The position numbers were made by a program, and so were the translations under genes. DNA of 64,000 nucleotides, from NCBI RefSeq assembly GCF_001278945.1, contig NZ_LGRV01000003.1, positions 1,674,001-1,738,000 on the forward strand. The letters are read 5' to 3'. This document shows, in pieces, positions 34,917 through 44,598 of this stretch (its first letter is position 1; every line of letters begins with the position of its first letter). The stretch comes from Lysinibacillus contaminans. Its GTDB lineage: Bacteria > Bacillota > Bacilli > Bacillales_A > Planococcaceae. The notes under the pieces were generated by a model. It was not told the DNA's origin, searched no databases, and saw only the letters and a program-made list of their open reading frames with translations.

Positions 34917-35525
34917 ATGTATGATAAAGTAGTGAAAGGTTGTAGTATATTCATTTTTATAGTGACGATTACAGTTCTAGCTTTAATTATAGCTATACCC
35001 ATTTTATTTTCTGCTTTCAACGCTGATTTTAGGGGAGATTTGACAAAAAGTGAAAAGAAGAAGATCATTTCACAAACAGAGCAATACTTATATGAAACAT
35101 ACCCAACCATGAAATATGAAATCTTTGATTTTATTAATGATAATGATGAGTTTTACGATAACTTTGAGTATGCAGCAATGGTTAGAAATACAGAAACAAA
35201 AGAAACATTCGTAGTTTATGAAAATATGGATAAGAAACAAATAGAAGATACTCAGGAAGAAGAAAAATTCATAAATGAACAAGTAAAACCAAAAGTTATT
35301 AGTTATGTAAATAAAACATTCGGAGAACCACAAAGTATAATCGTTAGACCTCCTTATGAAGTAGACGGTCAATCGACTATTTTTTTTCATTTAAATAACA
35401 AAAAAGAAGATATTAATGAAGAAATGCTTCAGTCTTTTATTGATTATTTACAAGATGAATTGAGAGTTAAACATGCGAATGTAAGCATTTTGTATGATAA
35501 TGAGAAATGGAAAAGAGAATTTTAA
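34917..35525 (+). CDS. Membrane-anchored hypothetical protein
   Basis: 202 residues: one hydrophobic segment (about 9-33), then a soluble acidic domain of two alpha-beta blocks (LTKSEKKKIISQTEQYLYETYPTMKYEIFDF; QVKPKVISYVNKTFGEPQSIIV). The pattern resembles small single-pass proteins of unknown function in Bacillales. AAGGGAG precedes the ATG. Stands alone. Confidence 0.6.
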   Translation: MYDKVVKGCSIFIFIVTITVLALIIAIPILFSAFNADFRGDLTKSEKKKIISQTEQYLYETYPTMKYEIFDFINDNDEFYDNFEYAAMVRNTETKETFVVYENMDKKQIEDTQEEEKFINEQVKPKVISYVNKTFGEPQSIIVRPPYEVDGQSTIFFHLNNKKEDINEEMLQSFIDYLQDELRVKHANVSILYDNEKWKREF

Positions 35526-36037
35526 TAAATAAAGCATGAGGACTATTTAAAGTGCCAGGCACACAAACAATTGCTGCGTGCTTTCTTTATTTACAATCAT
35601 TAAGTTGAATTTCACATTTTGCTGTAACAAGCATCAAGTTTCACCCCTTTTTCTAATTCTTCACGGTTACTATTATGGATCTTATAATGAACATAGCATA
35701 TTAGAACAATGAGCATTTTCTTTCCCCACTGACATTTGCAGGACTGGGTGCAAAGAAAAATTTGCTACAATTGACGTTTCGTTTTAATGACATGTTAATC
35801 TGTCCTAGTAATTTTTGTCGCCTCCAACCTGCAAATGATTTTCAGAAAATTCAGAGTGTTATTTTGTGTGGATGGTCAAATGATGCTACAATTCTATTAC
35901 ACAACTATATATTACATGTATAAATAATAGATTTTTACTTTAATAAAAGTGTTAGTGTTTTTCTATCCATGTATCTCAAATCGTGGCATTCCTATCTTTA
36001 AAAATTATAGAAAATTCCAATATTGGAGGGATTGTTT
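35526..36037. other. Gap with a short palindromic repeat
   Basis: Starts with AAAGTGCCAGGCACACAAACAA (35550-35571 region, GTGCC-A-GGCAC palindrome), a short motif seen in many Bacillus genomes. The remaining 450 bases show no gene; the promoter of the flavin dehydrogenase must lie near the right end. Confidence 0.35.
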
Positions 36038-37714
36038 ATGAATTGGCAGGAGGAATTTGATGTCGTTGTTGTTGGTAGTGGAGCTGGAGGAATCGTTTCA
36101 GCTATTACATCTGCGCACAATGGATTAAACACATTACTTATTGAAAAAAGCGCTTCTTGGGGTGGATCTTCTGCACTTTCAGGTGGTGGGTTGTGGATTC
36201 CAAATAATCATGTATCCAAGAAAGCTGGTTTACAAGATAGCGAGGAAGAAGCTCTTACCTATATGCAAGATGTCATTGCAGATACTGGGCCTGCATCGAC
36301 TTACGAACGAAAAGAAGCGTACGTAAAAAATGGACATAAGATGGTGAAGTTTCTTGAAGAGGCTGGTATGAAATGGGTTGCTGGAATACTCTATCCCGAT
36401 TATTATCCTGAGCGGCCAGGCGGTAAAATTGGACGCTCCATTGAGGGAGAAATTTTTGATTCTCGCCTTTTGGGTGACTATGCAAAGACGATGCGCGTGG
36501 GTGAATTAGAACCTCCCATTCCCCTATACTCAGGAAAAGTAGCTTCATTGCCAAAAGCATTTACGAACGCAAAAGATTTTAATATAGTTGTCGGCATGTT
36601 TTTAAGTGGTTTTAAGCATAAAATTAAAGGTGAAAAAGCCATTTCAATCGGGGCTGGGTTAGTAGGACGTTTACTCAAAATAGCGCTCGATTACAAAGTT
36701 CCCCTTCGGCTTTCTACACCTTTAAAGGACTTAATTATTGAAAATGACAAAATCGTTGGCATTGAGGTAGAAAAAGATGGTCAACCCTATTTTATAAAAT
36801 GTAAAGCTGTTATTTTAGCCGGCGGGGGCTTTGAACGAAATCCAGAATTACGTAAAAAATATCACAATGTCGGTACTGACTGGACTTCTGCAAGTGAAAG
36901 TAATACAGGCGATATGCTACTCATTGCACAGAAATATCATATCGATACAGCTCTTTTAGATGATGCATGGTGGGGACCAGCAGCACTTGATGCTAATGGG
37001 GCAAGAAAGTTCTTGGTGTATGAACGCTCGATGCCGCACTGTATGATTGTCGATCAAACCGGCGAAAGATATTTCAATGAATCCGAATCGTATGTCGATG
37101 CGGGTCACGCGATATTAGAACGACAAGAAATGAACGGCAAAGCAATTCATTCTTGGCTCATACTTGAAAGTCGAAATCGAAATAAATACTTATTTGGAGA
37201 TATGCTGCCTCGCATGACGCCTAAGAAAGCAATTGAAAGCGGTTTCCTTATTAAAGCGGATACAATTGAAGAACTTGCTCGCAAATGTGAGATTGACTAC
37301 GATGGATTAAAAGCGACGGTCACTAAATTCAATCAATTTGCTGAAACAGGCACTGATGAGGATTTTGGTCGAGGCAATTCGGCTTACGATAATTACTACG
37401 GTGACCCTTCTTATAAAAACCCAAATTTAGGAGCAATCGAAAAAGCACCGTTTTATGCAGTTAAGATTTATCCGGGTGATTTAGGAACAAAGGGCGGAAT
37501 TGTTGCAAATGAACATGGGCAAGCATTAAAAAATGGGCTGCCCATTGAAGGCCTTTATGCAACAGGTAATTGCTCCGCATCTGTCATGGGGCGAGTATAC
37601 CCTGGCCCCGGCTCAACATTGGGTCCAACGAGCGTTTTCGGCTATATTTCTGCTAATCATATACAAGAGACCTTGTTACAACCTTCTACTGCTACTCTTA
37701 GTCATAACCTTTAA
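36038..37714 (+). CDS. FAD-dependent dehydrogenase, 3-ketosteroid-delta1-dehydrogenase/fumarate reductase flavoprotein type
   Basis: 558 residues from ATG 36038, seven bases after GGAGGG (an in-frame TTG at 36023 is less likely). N-terminal Rossmann dinucleotide motif VVVGSGAGGIVSAI (G13, G15, G18), GGSSALSGGGLWIP, and the C-terminal TGNCSASVMGRVYPGPGSTLGPTSVFGYI match the KstD-like FAD-binding family. Members desaturate ketosteroids or reduce fumarate-like substrates; no steroid or lipid genes are nearby, so the substrate is unknown. Monocistronic with a terminator. Confidence 0.88.
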   Translation: MNWQEEFDVVVVGSGAGGIVSAITSAHNGLNTLLIEKSASWGGSSALSGGGLWIPNNHVSKKAGLQDSEEEALTYMQDVIADTGPASTYERKEAYVKNGHKMVKFLEEAGMKWVAGILYPDYYPERPGGKIGRSIEGEIFDSRLLGDYAKTMRVGELEPPIPLYSGKVASLPKAFTNAKDFNIVVGMFLSGFKHKIKGEKAISIGAGLVGRLLKIALDYKVPLRLSTPLKDLIIENDKIVGIEVEKDGQPYFIKCKAVILAGGGFERNPELRKKYHNVGTDWTSASESNTGDMLLIAQKYHIDTALLDDAWWGPAALDANGARKFLVYERSMPHCMIVDQTGERYFNESESYVDAGHAILERQEMNGKAIHSWLILESRNRNKYLFGDMLPRMTPKKAIESGFLIKADTIEELARKCEIDYDGLKATVTKFNQFAETGTDEDFGRGNSAYDNYYGDPSYKNPNLGAIEKAPFYAVKIYPGDLGTKGGIVANEHGQALKNGLPIEGLYATGNCSASVMGRVYPGPGSTLGPTSVFGYISANHIQETLLQPSTATLSHNL

Positions 37715-37723
37715 GAAACAAAG

Positions 37724-37759
37724 ACACTAGAAGTCTATTACACAAAAGACTTCTAGTGT
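37724..37759. terminator. Bidirectional terminator
   Basis: 12-base arms ACACTAGAAGTC / GACTTCTAGTGT, T-rich on both sides, between convergent genes (flavin dehydrogenase and protease). Confidence 0.8.
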
Positions 37760-37786
37760 TTAAGTTTTATGAAAGAAAATTGAATT

Positions 37787-39088
37787 TTAATGAATATCAA
37801 TCGATGAAATTTTATAGGCCCCGTATTCATCTAATGTGATCGTATACGTTTTATAGCGATCGAAATACTCGTAATCGCCATTGGCACTATAAAAATCAAA
37901 TTGTTCATTCATCTGAACAACGTATTGCCCATTCTCAAAGGTCACGTCTTGTACGATATTATCGATAAAATCAAACGTATGACCCTGCCCCGCAATATCG
38001 TTTACATAGTCTTCAAGTTCGTTATAAGCTGTACTACCTACTTGCAACATATCTGCAATCCAATAAAAATCCCCTTGGTTTAATGCATATTCATAATACA
38101 TACGGAATGATTGAACATATTGACCAGCTGCTTCTTTGTCTGAACCAACTGATGCTGTTGTTTCAGGCATGTAATTATCGTAAACACCCGCTAATTGCAA
38201 TACTTGAGCAGACGTGAGGGGATTAGCTGCCCATGCATCAAATTGCTCGAGCATGCTATATAACGGAATACTAAATGCAAAATTCGTTGCCGTTTCACTT
38301 GTATGAAGAAGAGAATTAATACCGACAACCCTTCCCGTTTTCGCATCTACTAACGGACCACCACTGCTACCTTGATCGACTTGTGCATCTACTTGGTATA
38401 TTTTTTTATAAATAAAGTTTTTATATTCCTTATCTCGTCCAATGCCTGTAATATAGCCAATCGACGCACTATTTTCATAACCTTGTGGGGTCCCTAAAGC
38501 AATGACCTCTAACCCAACTGAGGATTCCTTCGACTCAAGTGCAAGTGGCTCAGCATTTGCATAATCTTTAACATAAAGTAGTGCAATATCATATTTATCA
38601 GATATGCCAATAACTTTTGCAGCAGACTCTTGCCCATTCGAATTACGAACTTTGATATCTACTTCACCTTGTACAACGTGCGCATTTGTAATGACATAGC
38701 CTCCTTTTTTATAAAGAAAGCCTGATCCAAAACTGTTTGAAGTAAGTACTGTAAACACTTTTTGTTGCACTTCTTTAATGAGTGCCACTCGATCTGTTTC
38801 TTGATCTACTTCTGAACGCTTTTGATCGACTGTGTCTATAGACACTTGCTGCACATTTTTCGCATCACTTGCTGTTTCTGTAAATGACGCCACGTTTTTT
38901 TGTTTACTTTCATTAAAATAATCATAGAAAGCGTAGCCTAAACCGCCAAGCATTAAGCAGCAGATAAGTGTTGACGCCCAAAACCATACTGGTACACCAT
39001 TTTTTATCACCGGTTGTAGGGCTTCTCCACAATCTGAGCAAAATTTACTGTTACCTTCATTTTGATGTGAGCATTTTGAACACTTCAT
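37787..39088 (-). CDS. Zinc-ribbon, membrane-anchored trypsin-like (HtrA-type) serine protease
   Basis: 433 residues from ATG 39088 (GGAGGG seven bases before it; a longer frame to 39142 has no site). The N-terminal zinc ribbon has four Cys (C3, C6, C17, C20), next a membrane helix (33-55), a coiled linker, then an S1C protease domain with catalytic H137 (TNAHVV), D167 (YDIALL) and S242 (QGSSGGP). There is no PDZ domain; the C-terminal ~150 residues form an unknown domain ending ITLDEYGAYKIS. Cytoplasmic zinc ribbon plus exported protease is a less usual layout. Confidence 0.88.
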   Translation of the reverse strand: MKCSKCSHQNEGNSKFCSDCGEALQPVIKNGVPVWFWASTLICCLMLGGLGYAFYDYFNESKQKNVASFTETASDAKNVQQVSIDTVDQKRSEVDQETDRVALIKEVQQKVFTVLTSNSFGSGFLYKKGGYVITNAHVVQGEVDIKVRNSNGQESAAKVIGISDKYDIALLYVKDYANAEPLALESKESSVGLEVIALGTPQGYENSASIGYITGIGRDKEYKNFIYKKIYQVDAQVDQGSSGGPLVDAKTGRVVGINSLLHTSETATNFAFSIPLYSMLEQFDAWAANPLTSAQVLQLAGVYDNYMPETTASVGSDKEAAGQYVQSFRMYYEYALNQGDFYWIADMLQVGSTAYNELEDYVNDIAGQGHTFDFIDNIVQDVTFENGQYVVQMNEQFDFYSANGDYEYFDRYKTYTITLDEYGAYKISSIDIH

Positions 39089-39369
39089 TGGCATTCCCTC
39101 CTTCATTATTGTTATTTTTACTCCGGTTTTAATCGCTTCCATTCACTCTATGAAATTATGATGAATTATTTGCAACCAGCTGCTACAAAACCTAACATCT
39201 TCCGGTACTCACAAAAGACATAGTATGATTTTCCGCTTGTCGCACACCCCTTAATATTTACCTATTATTGTAACAAATTATGTAAGCATATATAGTCTTT
39301 TAGAAAAATAAACATTATTTGCAGAAATGACCTCATTAGGAGTGATTCAGCAATATCGCTAACACTCGC

Positions 39370-39409
39370 AAAAAAAAAAACAAAGGAGTCGTATTGGACG
39401 ACTCCTTTG
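39370..39409 (-). terminator. Strong terminator after the PC4-like gene
   Basis: CAAAGGAGTCG / CGACTCCTTTG, seven-base loop, then T10-11 on the minus strand. Begins five bases after the gene stop. The gene-free stretch 39089-39413 otherwise holds only the protease leader. Confidence 0.9.
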
Positions 39410-39413
39410 ATCA

Positions 39414-39641
39414 TTAATCTACGTCTGGTATTTTACTCAATGATTCCTTTAGTATCTGCAATTCAGAAAGTGTCAGCGTAACACCCTTCCCCATTTTCGT
39501 ATGATCCTCCGACCATTCGCGTAAATCATATTTCGGCTCTCGCTCATTCCAGCTGATTAAATTCAGCTCTTTCTTCCACCCTTTACTACTTTCAGATAGG
39601 ACTGCTAGTGTTTCAATAATTTCGTACTTGATTTCTGCCAT
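39414..39641 (-). CDS. YdbC-like PC4-fold DNA-binding protein
   Basis: 75 residues from ATG 39641 (AAGGA ten bases upstream; a GTG at 39650 touches the ribosome site). It has IKYEIIETLAVLSESSKGWKKELNLISWNEREPKYDLREWS and the GVTLTLSELQIL-KESL tail, the PC4/YdbC pattern, a single-stranded DNA binding fold related to eukaryotic PC4. Short monocistronic gene with a strong terminator. Confidence 0.85.
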   Translation of the reverse strand: MAEIKYEIIETLAVLSESSKGWKKELNLISWNEREPKYDLREWSEDHTKMGKGVTLTLSELQILKESLSKIPDVD

Positions 39642-39905
39642 ATTCTTCACGTCCTTAAAAAGTTATTTTTGCTGCTTCGTGTTAGTTCTATGCCATCCGT
39701 TACGCCAACTTCGCATGAAGCACGAAAATCACCTATCCACTCTAACATAACATTATGAATCTTACCGTTATTAAGAGGAATGTCTACAATTTCAACCATT
39801 ATGGCAAATATAATACACGAATGAATAACGAAACGGATAATCAATAATATTAATAAACGAATTAATATTATTGGTTTTTTTCATTTAAAAAATAAATTTT
39901 ATTAT

Positions 39906-39933
39906 TTGTGTTTTTAATTCTTTGTTGTATAAT
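39906..39933 (+). promoter_or_regulatory. SigA-like promoter of the DUF2089 operon
   Basis: TTGTGT, 16 bases, TATAAT, placed 33 bases before the DUF2089 start. A T-rich upstream region precedes it. Confidence 0.5.
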
Positions 39934-39966
39934 ATAATCGAATCAACAAAAAGGAAGGGTTTCATT

Positions 39967-40332
39967 ATGGCTTATCAAGTAATCACAGACTGTCCTGTCT
40001 GTAGTAAAACGTTGAAAATTACAAAGTTACATTGCTCTCATTGTCACACGACGATTGAAAATGAGTTTGAATTATCTAAGCTGGCATCCTTATCAAAGGA
40101 TCAGCTTCATTTTGTGGAAGTATTTTTAACATGCAGAGGAAATATTAAAGAAGTTGAAAAGGAACTGGGGATCTCGTATCCAACGGTTCGAGGCAAGCTA
40201 ACAGACATCATTTCATCCCTTGGCTATGTGCAGAAGAAGAAACATGAAGTAGACGAGAAAAAGGTTGTCACGATGTTGGAAAATGGCGAAATCACACCAG
40301 AAGAAGCCATTAAGCTCTTAAAAGAGGAATAA
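39967..40332 (+). CDS. DUF2089 zinc-ribbon/HTH regulator
   Basis: 121 residues from ATG 39967 (GGAAGGG upstream). A four-Cys zinc ribbon (CPVCSKTL...HCSHCHT, about 9-28) leads to a sigma region 4-like helix-turn-helix (LASLSKDQLHFVEVFLTCRGNIKEVEKELGISYPTVRGKLTDI) and ends with LENGEITPEEAIKLLKEE, a short SHOCT-like tail. DUF2089 proteins are predicted transcription regulators; it heads a three-gene operon and likely controls it. Confidence 0.9.
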   Translation: MAYQVITDCPVCSKTLKITKLHCSHCHTTIENEFELSKLASLSKDQLHFVEVFLTCRGNIKEVEKELGISYPTVRGKLTDIISSLGYVQKKKHEVDEKKVVTMLENGEITPEEAIKLLKEE

Positions 40333-40345
40333 GGAGGAATTGTTC

Positions 40346-40735
40346 ATGAAAGAGGAAATTACAAGAGTGTTAACAATGATTCAAGAAGGCAAGATTGATG
40401 CAGATACGGGATCTGAACTGATTCAAGTTTTAAAAGGAAAAGAAGAAACAGGTAATCAGTTTGGTGAAAAATCAACTAAATATTTAGATAAAACATTAAA
40501 AGTGCGTGTTGTATCAGCCGAAAATGATAACGTTACGGTCAATTTGCCGATAAAACTTGTTAAGGCAGTATTAATGGCGGGGCATGGCATCGCAGCGAGT
40601 ATTCCTCAAGCAGAAAAATATGTGAAAGATATAGACATAAGCCTACTTATTGAAGCAATCGAAAATGAATTAGATGGCCAAATAGTTGATATTAAATCGG
40701 CAAACGGAGATACCGTTTCGGTCTTCATTGAGTAG
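40346..40735 (+). CDS. Second gene of the DUF2089 operon, SHOCT-like protein
   Basis: 129 residues from ATG 40346 (AAGGAGG upstream). It begins with a short helical EEITRVLTMIQEGKIDADTGSELIQVLKG, similar to the tail of the DUF2089 protein, then a strand-rich domain with LKVRVVSAENDNVTVNLPIKLVKAVL. It repeats in the next gene (NDGTEVKVRL / GDTVSVFIE endings), so the second and third proteins may be homologous and pair with each other. Fourteen bases downstream of the regulator. Confidence 0.7.
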   Translation: MKEEITRVLTMIQEGKIDADTGSELIQVLKGKEETGNQFGEKSTKYLDKTLKVRVVSAENDNVTVNLPIKLVKAVLMAGHGIAASIPQAEKYVKDIDISLLIEAIENELDGQIVDIKSANGDTVSVFIE

Positions 40736-40745
40736 TGATTGACTT

Positions 40746-41027
40746 ATGATGTATGTAAAAGTGAAAACAAAAGACGTTCGGTTTACCATCCCAGTTCCAT
40801 ATATTATGTTAAACATTGTTATTTCAATTTTGTCTTCAAAATTTGTTCAGCAACATGCTAACAAATGGACAAAAGCGCACTTCGAAAGAAAAAAAATGGA
40901 CTTTCCCTTGCCGCTAATAGACAAAGAAATGCTAAAGCCGATCGTCAAGGAACTGAAAAATTATAAGGGGATCGTGCTAGTAGACGTCAAAGCTAATGAC
41001 GGTACCGAGGTTAAAGTTAGGCTATAA
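40746..41027 (+). CDS. Third gene of the DUF2089 operon
   Basis: 93 residues. VKVKTKDVRFTIPVPYIMLNIVISIL, then a basic helix and LIDKEMLKPIVKELKNYKGIVLVDVKANDGTEVKVRL. It shows the same strand pattern as the middle gene's C-terminal part (degradation of 'LPIKLVKAVLMAGHG' type). Ten bases after the second gene. Function unknown; could form a membrane-surface complex with it (speculative). Confidence 0.65.
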   Translation: MMYVKVKTKDVRFTIPVPYIMLNIVISILSSKFVQQHANKWTKAHFERKKMDFPLPLIDKEMLKPIVKELKNYKGIVLVDVKANDGTEVKVRL

Positions 41028-41147
41028 TTCATTATAGAATACAACGACCACTGTCTGGCATTTTGAAGGAAAATCCTACTTTCTCGCTTAGAATACCGAG
41101 AAAATTGTAAAAAGACAATAACGTTATTTAATTTTATAATCTCAAAC

Positions 41148-41187
41148 AAGCATAACCCCTTTCTAAATTTAGGATGGGGTTATGCTT
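41148..41187 (+). terminator. Terminator of the DUF2089 operon
   Basis: AAGCATAACCCC / GGGGTTATGCTT, followed by ATTTAATTTTT. Confidence 0.85.
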
Positions 41188-41284
41188 ATTTAATTTTTGA
41201 TGTAAGATACTTCACGTTACTAAAACCTGATTGCTGAAAATCCAAAAATGAGATGGCCTTTCAAAGCTTAGTAACAATGCATTC

Positions 41285-41320
41285 AAAAAACCCTCTTTTG
41301 TTTTTATAGATCAAAAGAGG
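41285..41320 (-). terminator. Terminator of the P-type ATPase gene
   Basis: CCTCTTTTG / CAAAAGAGG, then GTTTTTTG on the minus strand. Located 34 bases after the ATPase stop. Confidence 0.85.
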
Positions 41321-41353
41321 ATTCTATATCTAAAGTTCAATTTTAAAATGACA

Positions 41354-43960
41354 TTATTTGCTTCTCACGAACAACAGTTTATACCACTGGTTAACAAGAA
41401 ATGGCAAAATGGACAAACTATAAATAAAACCTAATTGTGTAACACTTAATCTAGCAACTTCAAATACATCCATAAACGATGGAATAAATAACACTAAATG
41501 CAAAAGTATGACTCCTATTAAAAATGCCAACCAAGTATATTTATTCGAAAATACGCCAATTGTGAAGATTGATTCTTTAGATCTGGAGTTGAAGCCATGT
41601 ACTAATCTTGACAAACATAATGTTGTAAATGCCATTGTGCTTGCTGTTAGCGTATCTCCTGTTGACAAACCAATTCGAAAAGCAATAATTGTTGAGATGG
41701 CAATTAATACACCTTCGAGTATCACTTGAGTTGTAAAGCTTTTATTTAGTAAAGGCGTGTGAATATCTCTAGGCTTGTCCTTCATTGTTTTCTTATTATG
41801 TGGCTCTAAACCTATTGCAATCGCTGGCAAACTATCAGTTAGTAGGTTAATAAACAATAGATGCACTGGTGCAAAAGGTACTGATAAACCAAATACTGTA
41901 GCATATAAAACAACAAAAATGGCGCCTGCATTCCCTGATAATAGGAATAGAATGGCGTTTTTAATATTCGTATACATACTTCTTCCATTCGAAATTGCTT
42001 TGACAATCGTTGAAAAATTATCATCTGTTAAAATCATAGAAGATGCATCTTTCGCTACCTCGGTACCGGTTATTCCCATTGCCACACCTATGTCGGCTTG
42101 TTTTAAGGCTGGACCATCATTGACACCATCTCCGGTCATCGCAACAACATGTCCTTTTTCTTGCCAAGCTTTAACAATGCGAATTTTATGCTCTGGTGTT
42201 ACACGGGCATAAACAGAGATATCTTGGACTTTTTCTTGAAGCTGCTGATCAGTTAATCCTTCAATTTCATAGCCTTCCATCGCTTCTAGTGGATCATTTA
42301 AAATTCCTATTTGTTTGGCGATAGCAGTAGCTGTTATCTTATGGTCACCTGTAATCATAACTGGTTTAATGCCAGCTTTAATACAACTTTCAACTGCTTC
42401 TTTCGACTCTTTTCTTGGAGGATCCATCATTGCCACTAAGCCGACAAAGATTAAATCTCTTTCGACCCCTGCATGGATCGTTTGATTTTCCTTTACTTCT
42501 TTGTAAGCAATTGCTAGTACTCGCAATCCATTCATAGAAAAGTTGCGATTGGCTTCTTCGATTTTCTTCCGATGTTCTGCTGTAATATAATGAATACCAT
42601 TTGAAGTTTCTATTTTCACAATTTTAGATAGAAGAACATCTAATGCTCCTTTAGTAATCATGATATATTGTTGATTGATATGATTTACTGTACTCATTAG
42701 CTTTCTGTCTGAATCAAAAGGTATTTCAGCAACTCTTGGATAGTGATCTCTTACGACTAATTCGTCAAAGTAGTACTGCTTCCCTAATTTAACAAGTGCA
42801 ATTTCAGTAGGGTCACCAATTTCTTTATGATCTCTTTCTACAGCGTCACTACATAAAAGTGCCTTTATGATAAGGCTTTTCTCAATTGGATTCCCTACAT
42901 GAAGTTGATCATGTGGAATGACTTTTTGATCTATAAATACTTCTTGAACAACCATTTTATTTTCCGTTAGTGTCCCTGTTTTATCTGAACAAATAACAGA
43001 TATACTTCCCAGACTTTCAACAGCATAAAGCTTTCGTATAATGGCATTTTCCTTCGCCATTTTCTGTGTCCCGAAAGCCAGTACAATGGTAACAATTGAA
43101 CTTAATGCTTCTGGAATTGCGGCAACTGCAAGCGCAACTGCAAACATAAAAGATTCTACTAACTCGCGTCCTCGAAAAAGGTCAATAATGAAAATGGCCA
43201 AACAAATCATTGTAATCCCTAAGGCTAATTTTTCTCCAAAATCATCAAGACTAACTTGTAACGGTGTTTTCTTCTCTTTTGCAGTATCTAGTAAATTTGC
43301 AATTTTTCCGATTTCCGTCTTCATACCAATAGCTGTAACTATTACAACTCCTCGTCCACTTGTGACAAAGCTTCCTGTGAAAACCATATTCTTTTTATCA
43401 CCAATGGTTATATGATCCTCTTTGATAGATGTGGTCATTTTTGCTACAGCCAATGATTCGCCCGTCAGAGAGCTTTCATTTATATGCAGATTATAGCTTT
43501 CTAATAATCTTCCATCCACACTGATATAATCACCAGCATCTAAATAAAGAAGGTCTCCAACCACAATATCTTTTGATGAAATTTCAACTAACTGATTATT
43601 TCGCATCACTTTAGCGATTGGTGAGGTCAAAGTTTTCAAATTATCCAAAGACTGTTCTGCTTTCACATGTTGTACAGTGCCTAAGATGGCGTTTAAAATA
43701 ACGACAATTACGATCACAATGGTACTTTCTACCTCACCTAATAAAAATGAAATGAAAGCAGCAATCAATAAAATAATGACTAATAAATCTTTAAACTGCC
43801 CCCAAAAAACAGCGAATGTACTTATCTTTTTTCCTTCCACCAATTCATTATTACCGTATACTTCTCGCCTCTTTTTGACGTCATAATCACTCAACCCTTG
43901 ATCTGTCACGTTTAACAGCTTCATGATTTCAGTTGATGATTGTTTATGATATTCCGACAT
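41354..43960 (-). CDS. P-type Ca2+-transporting ATPase
   Basis: 868 residues, P2-type length. TGES (about 164-167) in the actuator domain, phosphorylation site DKTGTLT (about 324-330), TGDGVNDGPALKQADIGVAMG (about 607-627), KGALDVLL in the nucleotide domain, and the C-terminal cation ATPase transmembrane domain. M4 reads VAAIPEALSSIVTIVLAFG with the PEAL/PEGL signature of calcium pumps. It exports or transports Ca2+ out of the cytoplasm; PacL/YloB is the bacterial type. GGAAGGGG precedes the ATG. Monocistronic. Confidence 0.92.
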   Translation of the reverse strand: MSEYHKQSSTEIMKLLNVTDQGLSDYDVKKRREVYGNNELVEGKKISTFAVFWGQFKDLLVIILLIAAFISFLLGEVESTIVIVIVVILNAILGTVQHVKAEQSLDNLKTLTSPIAKVMRNNQLVEISSKDIVVGDLLYLDAGDYISVDGRLLESYNLHINESSLTGESLAVAKMTTSIKEDHITIGDKKNMVFTGSFVTSGRGVVIVTAIGMKTEIGKIANLLDTAKEKKTPLQVSLDDFGEKLALGITMICLAIFIIDLFRGRELVESFMFAVALAVAAIPEALSSIVTIVLAFGTQKMAKENAIIRKLYAVESLGSISVICSDKTGTLTENKMVVQEVFIDQKVIPHDQLHVGNPIEKSLIIKALLCSDAVERDHKEIGDPTEIALVKLGKQYYFDELVVRDHYPRVAEIPFDSDRKLMSTVNHINQQYIMITKGALDVLLSKIVKIETSNGIHYITAEHRKKIEEANRNFSMNGLRVLAIAYKEVKENQTIHAGVERDLIFVGLVAMMDPPRKESKEAVESCIKAGIKPVMITGDHKITATAIAKQIGILNDPLEAMEGYEIEGLTDQQLQEKVQDISVYARVTPEHKIRIVKAWQEKGHVVAMTGDGVNDGPALKQADIGVAMGITGTEVAKDASSMILTDDNFSTIVKAISNGRSMYTNIKNAILFLLSGNAGAIFVVLYATVFGLSVPFAPVHLLFINLLTDSLPAIAIGLEPHNKKTMKDKPRDIHTPLLNKSFTTQVILEGVLIAISTIIAFRIGLSTGDTLTASTMAFTTLCLSRLVHGFNSRSKESIFTIGVFSNKYTWLAFLIGVILLHLVLFIPSFMDVFEVARLSVTQLGFIYSLSILPFLVNQWYKLLFVRSK

Positions 43961-44598
43961 TCGATTCCCCTTCCAGTGTAAAATTTTGGACTATCATGCT
44001 AATTTAAAAACTCGCAGCACTTTTCATTAGTTCCACAATACTTGGTTACACCAATTCATATCGACGATCAGAATGAAAGATATTGAACATAACTACATCC
44101 GTATCTATTTGCCAATAGCTAATGAATATATAATCTTCAAGAACAATTTGAATGCTTTAGTTCATAATAGCTGTAAACCCCTTTTAGTTTGTCCTTTTTT
44201 ATGCAGGTAGTGAATCCAGTTGAATTTTTCTATGAAAATACCAATCGATCATAAGCAATTTAATTTTATTCTCTATTCACTCCACCCCCATATTACTAGA
44301 ACTATAACCATACTATTCCTTGTTCTATTCCAGTATGATAATAAACAATATAGAAATTCGATATGAACAAAATTACATCCTAAAAATACCCCATCCATTT
44401 TAAAAGGGATTCATCATCATGAATATAGGTTGATTTCCGTTCCGACTGGGCGTTTTCCGGGAGGCGACTGATGAACCGTTTCGCTAGGAAAGCTTGCTCC
44501 AATCAACAAACCTACTTCTATTAATGATCACTTTAATAGAATACATATAATCATGAGTAGAAATTTATTGATGTGAAACATCGAGAAGTTTTTTAATA
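43961..44598. other. Gene-free stretch with a rearranged R1 copy
   Basis: No ribosome-site-linked frame is seen. From 44426 to 44517 there is an R1-derived element bounded by TAGGTTGATT / AATCAACAAACCTA, with GGCGTTTTCCGGGAGGCGACTG and a shortened centre; a piece of the same version recurs at about 54230-54280. Confidence 0.5.

Noticed and set aside
39647-39844. 65-residue minus-strand frame (or 50 residues from 39799) before the PC4-like gene
   Set aside because: The sequence is somewhat protein-like, but neither start has a ribosome site; possible remnant only.
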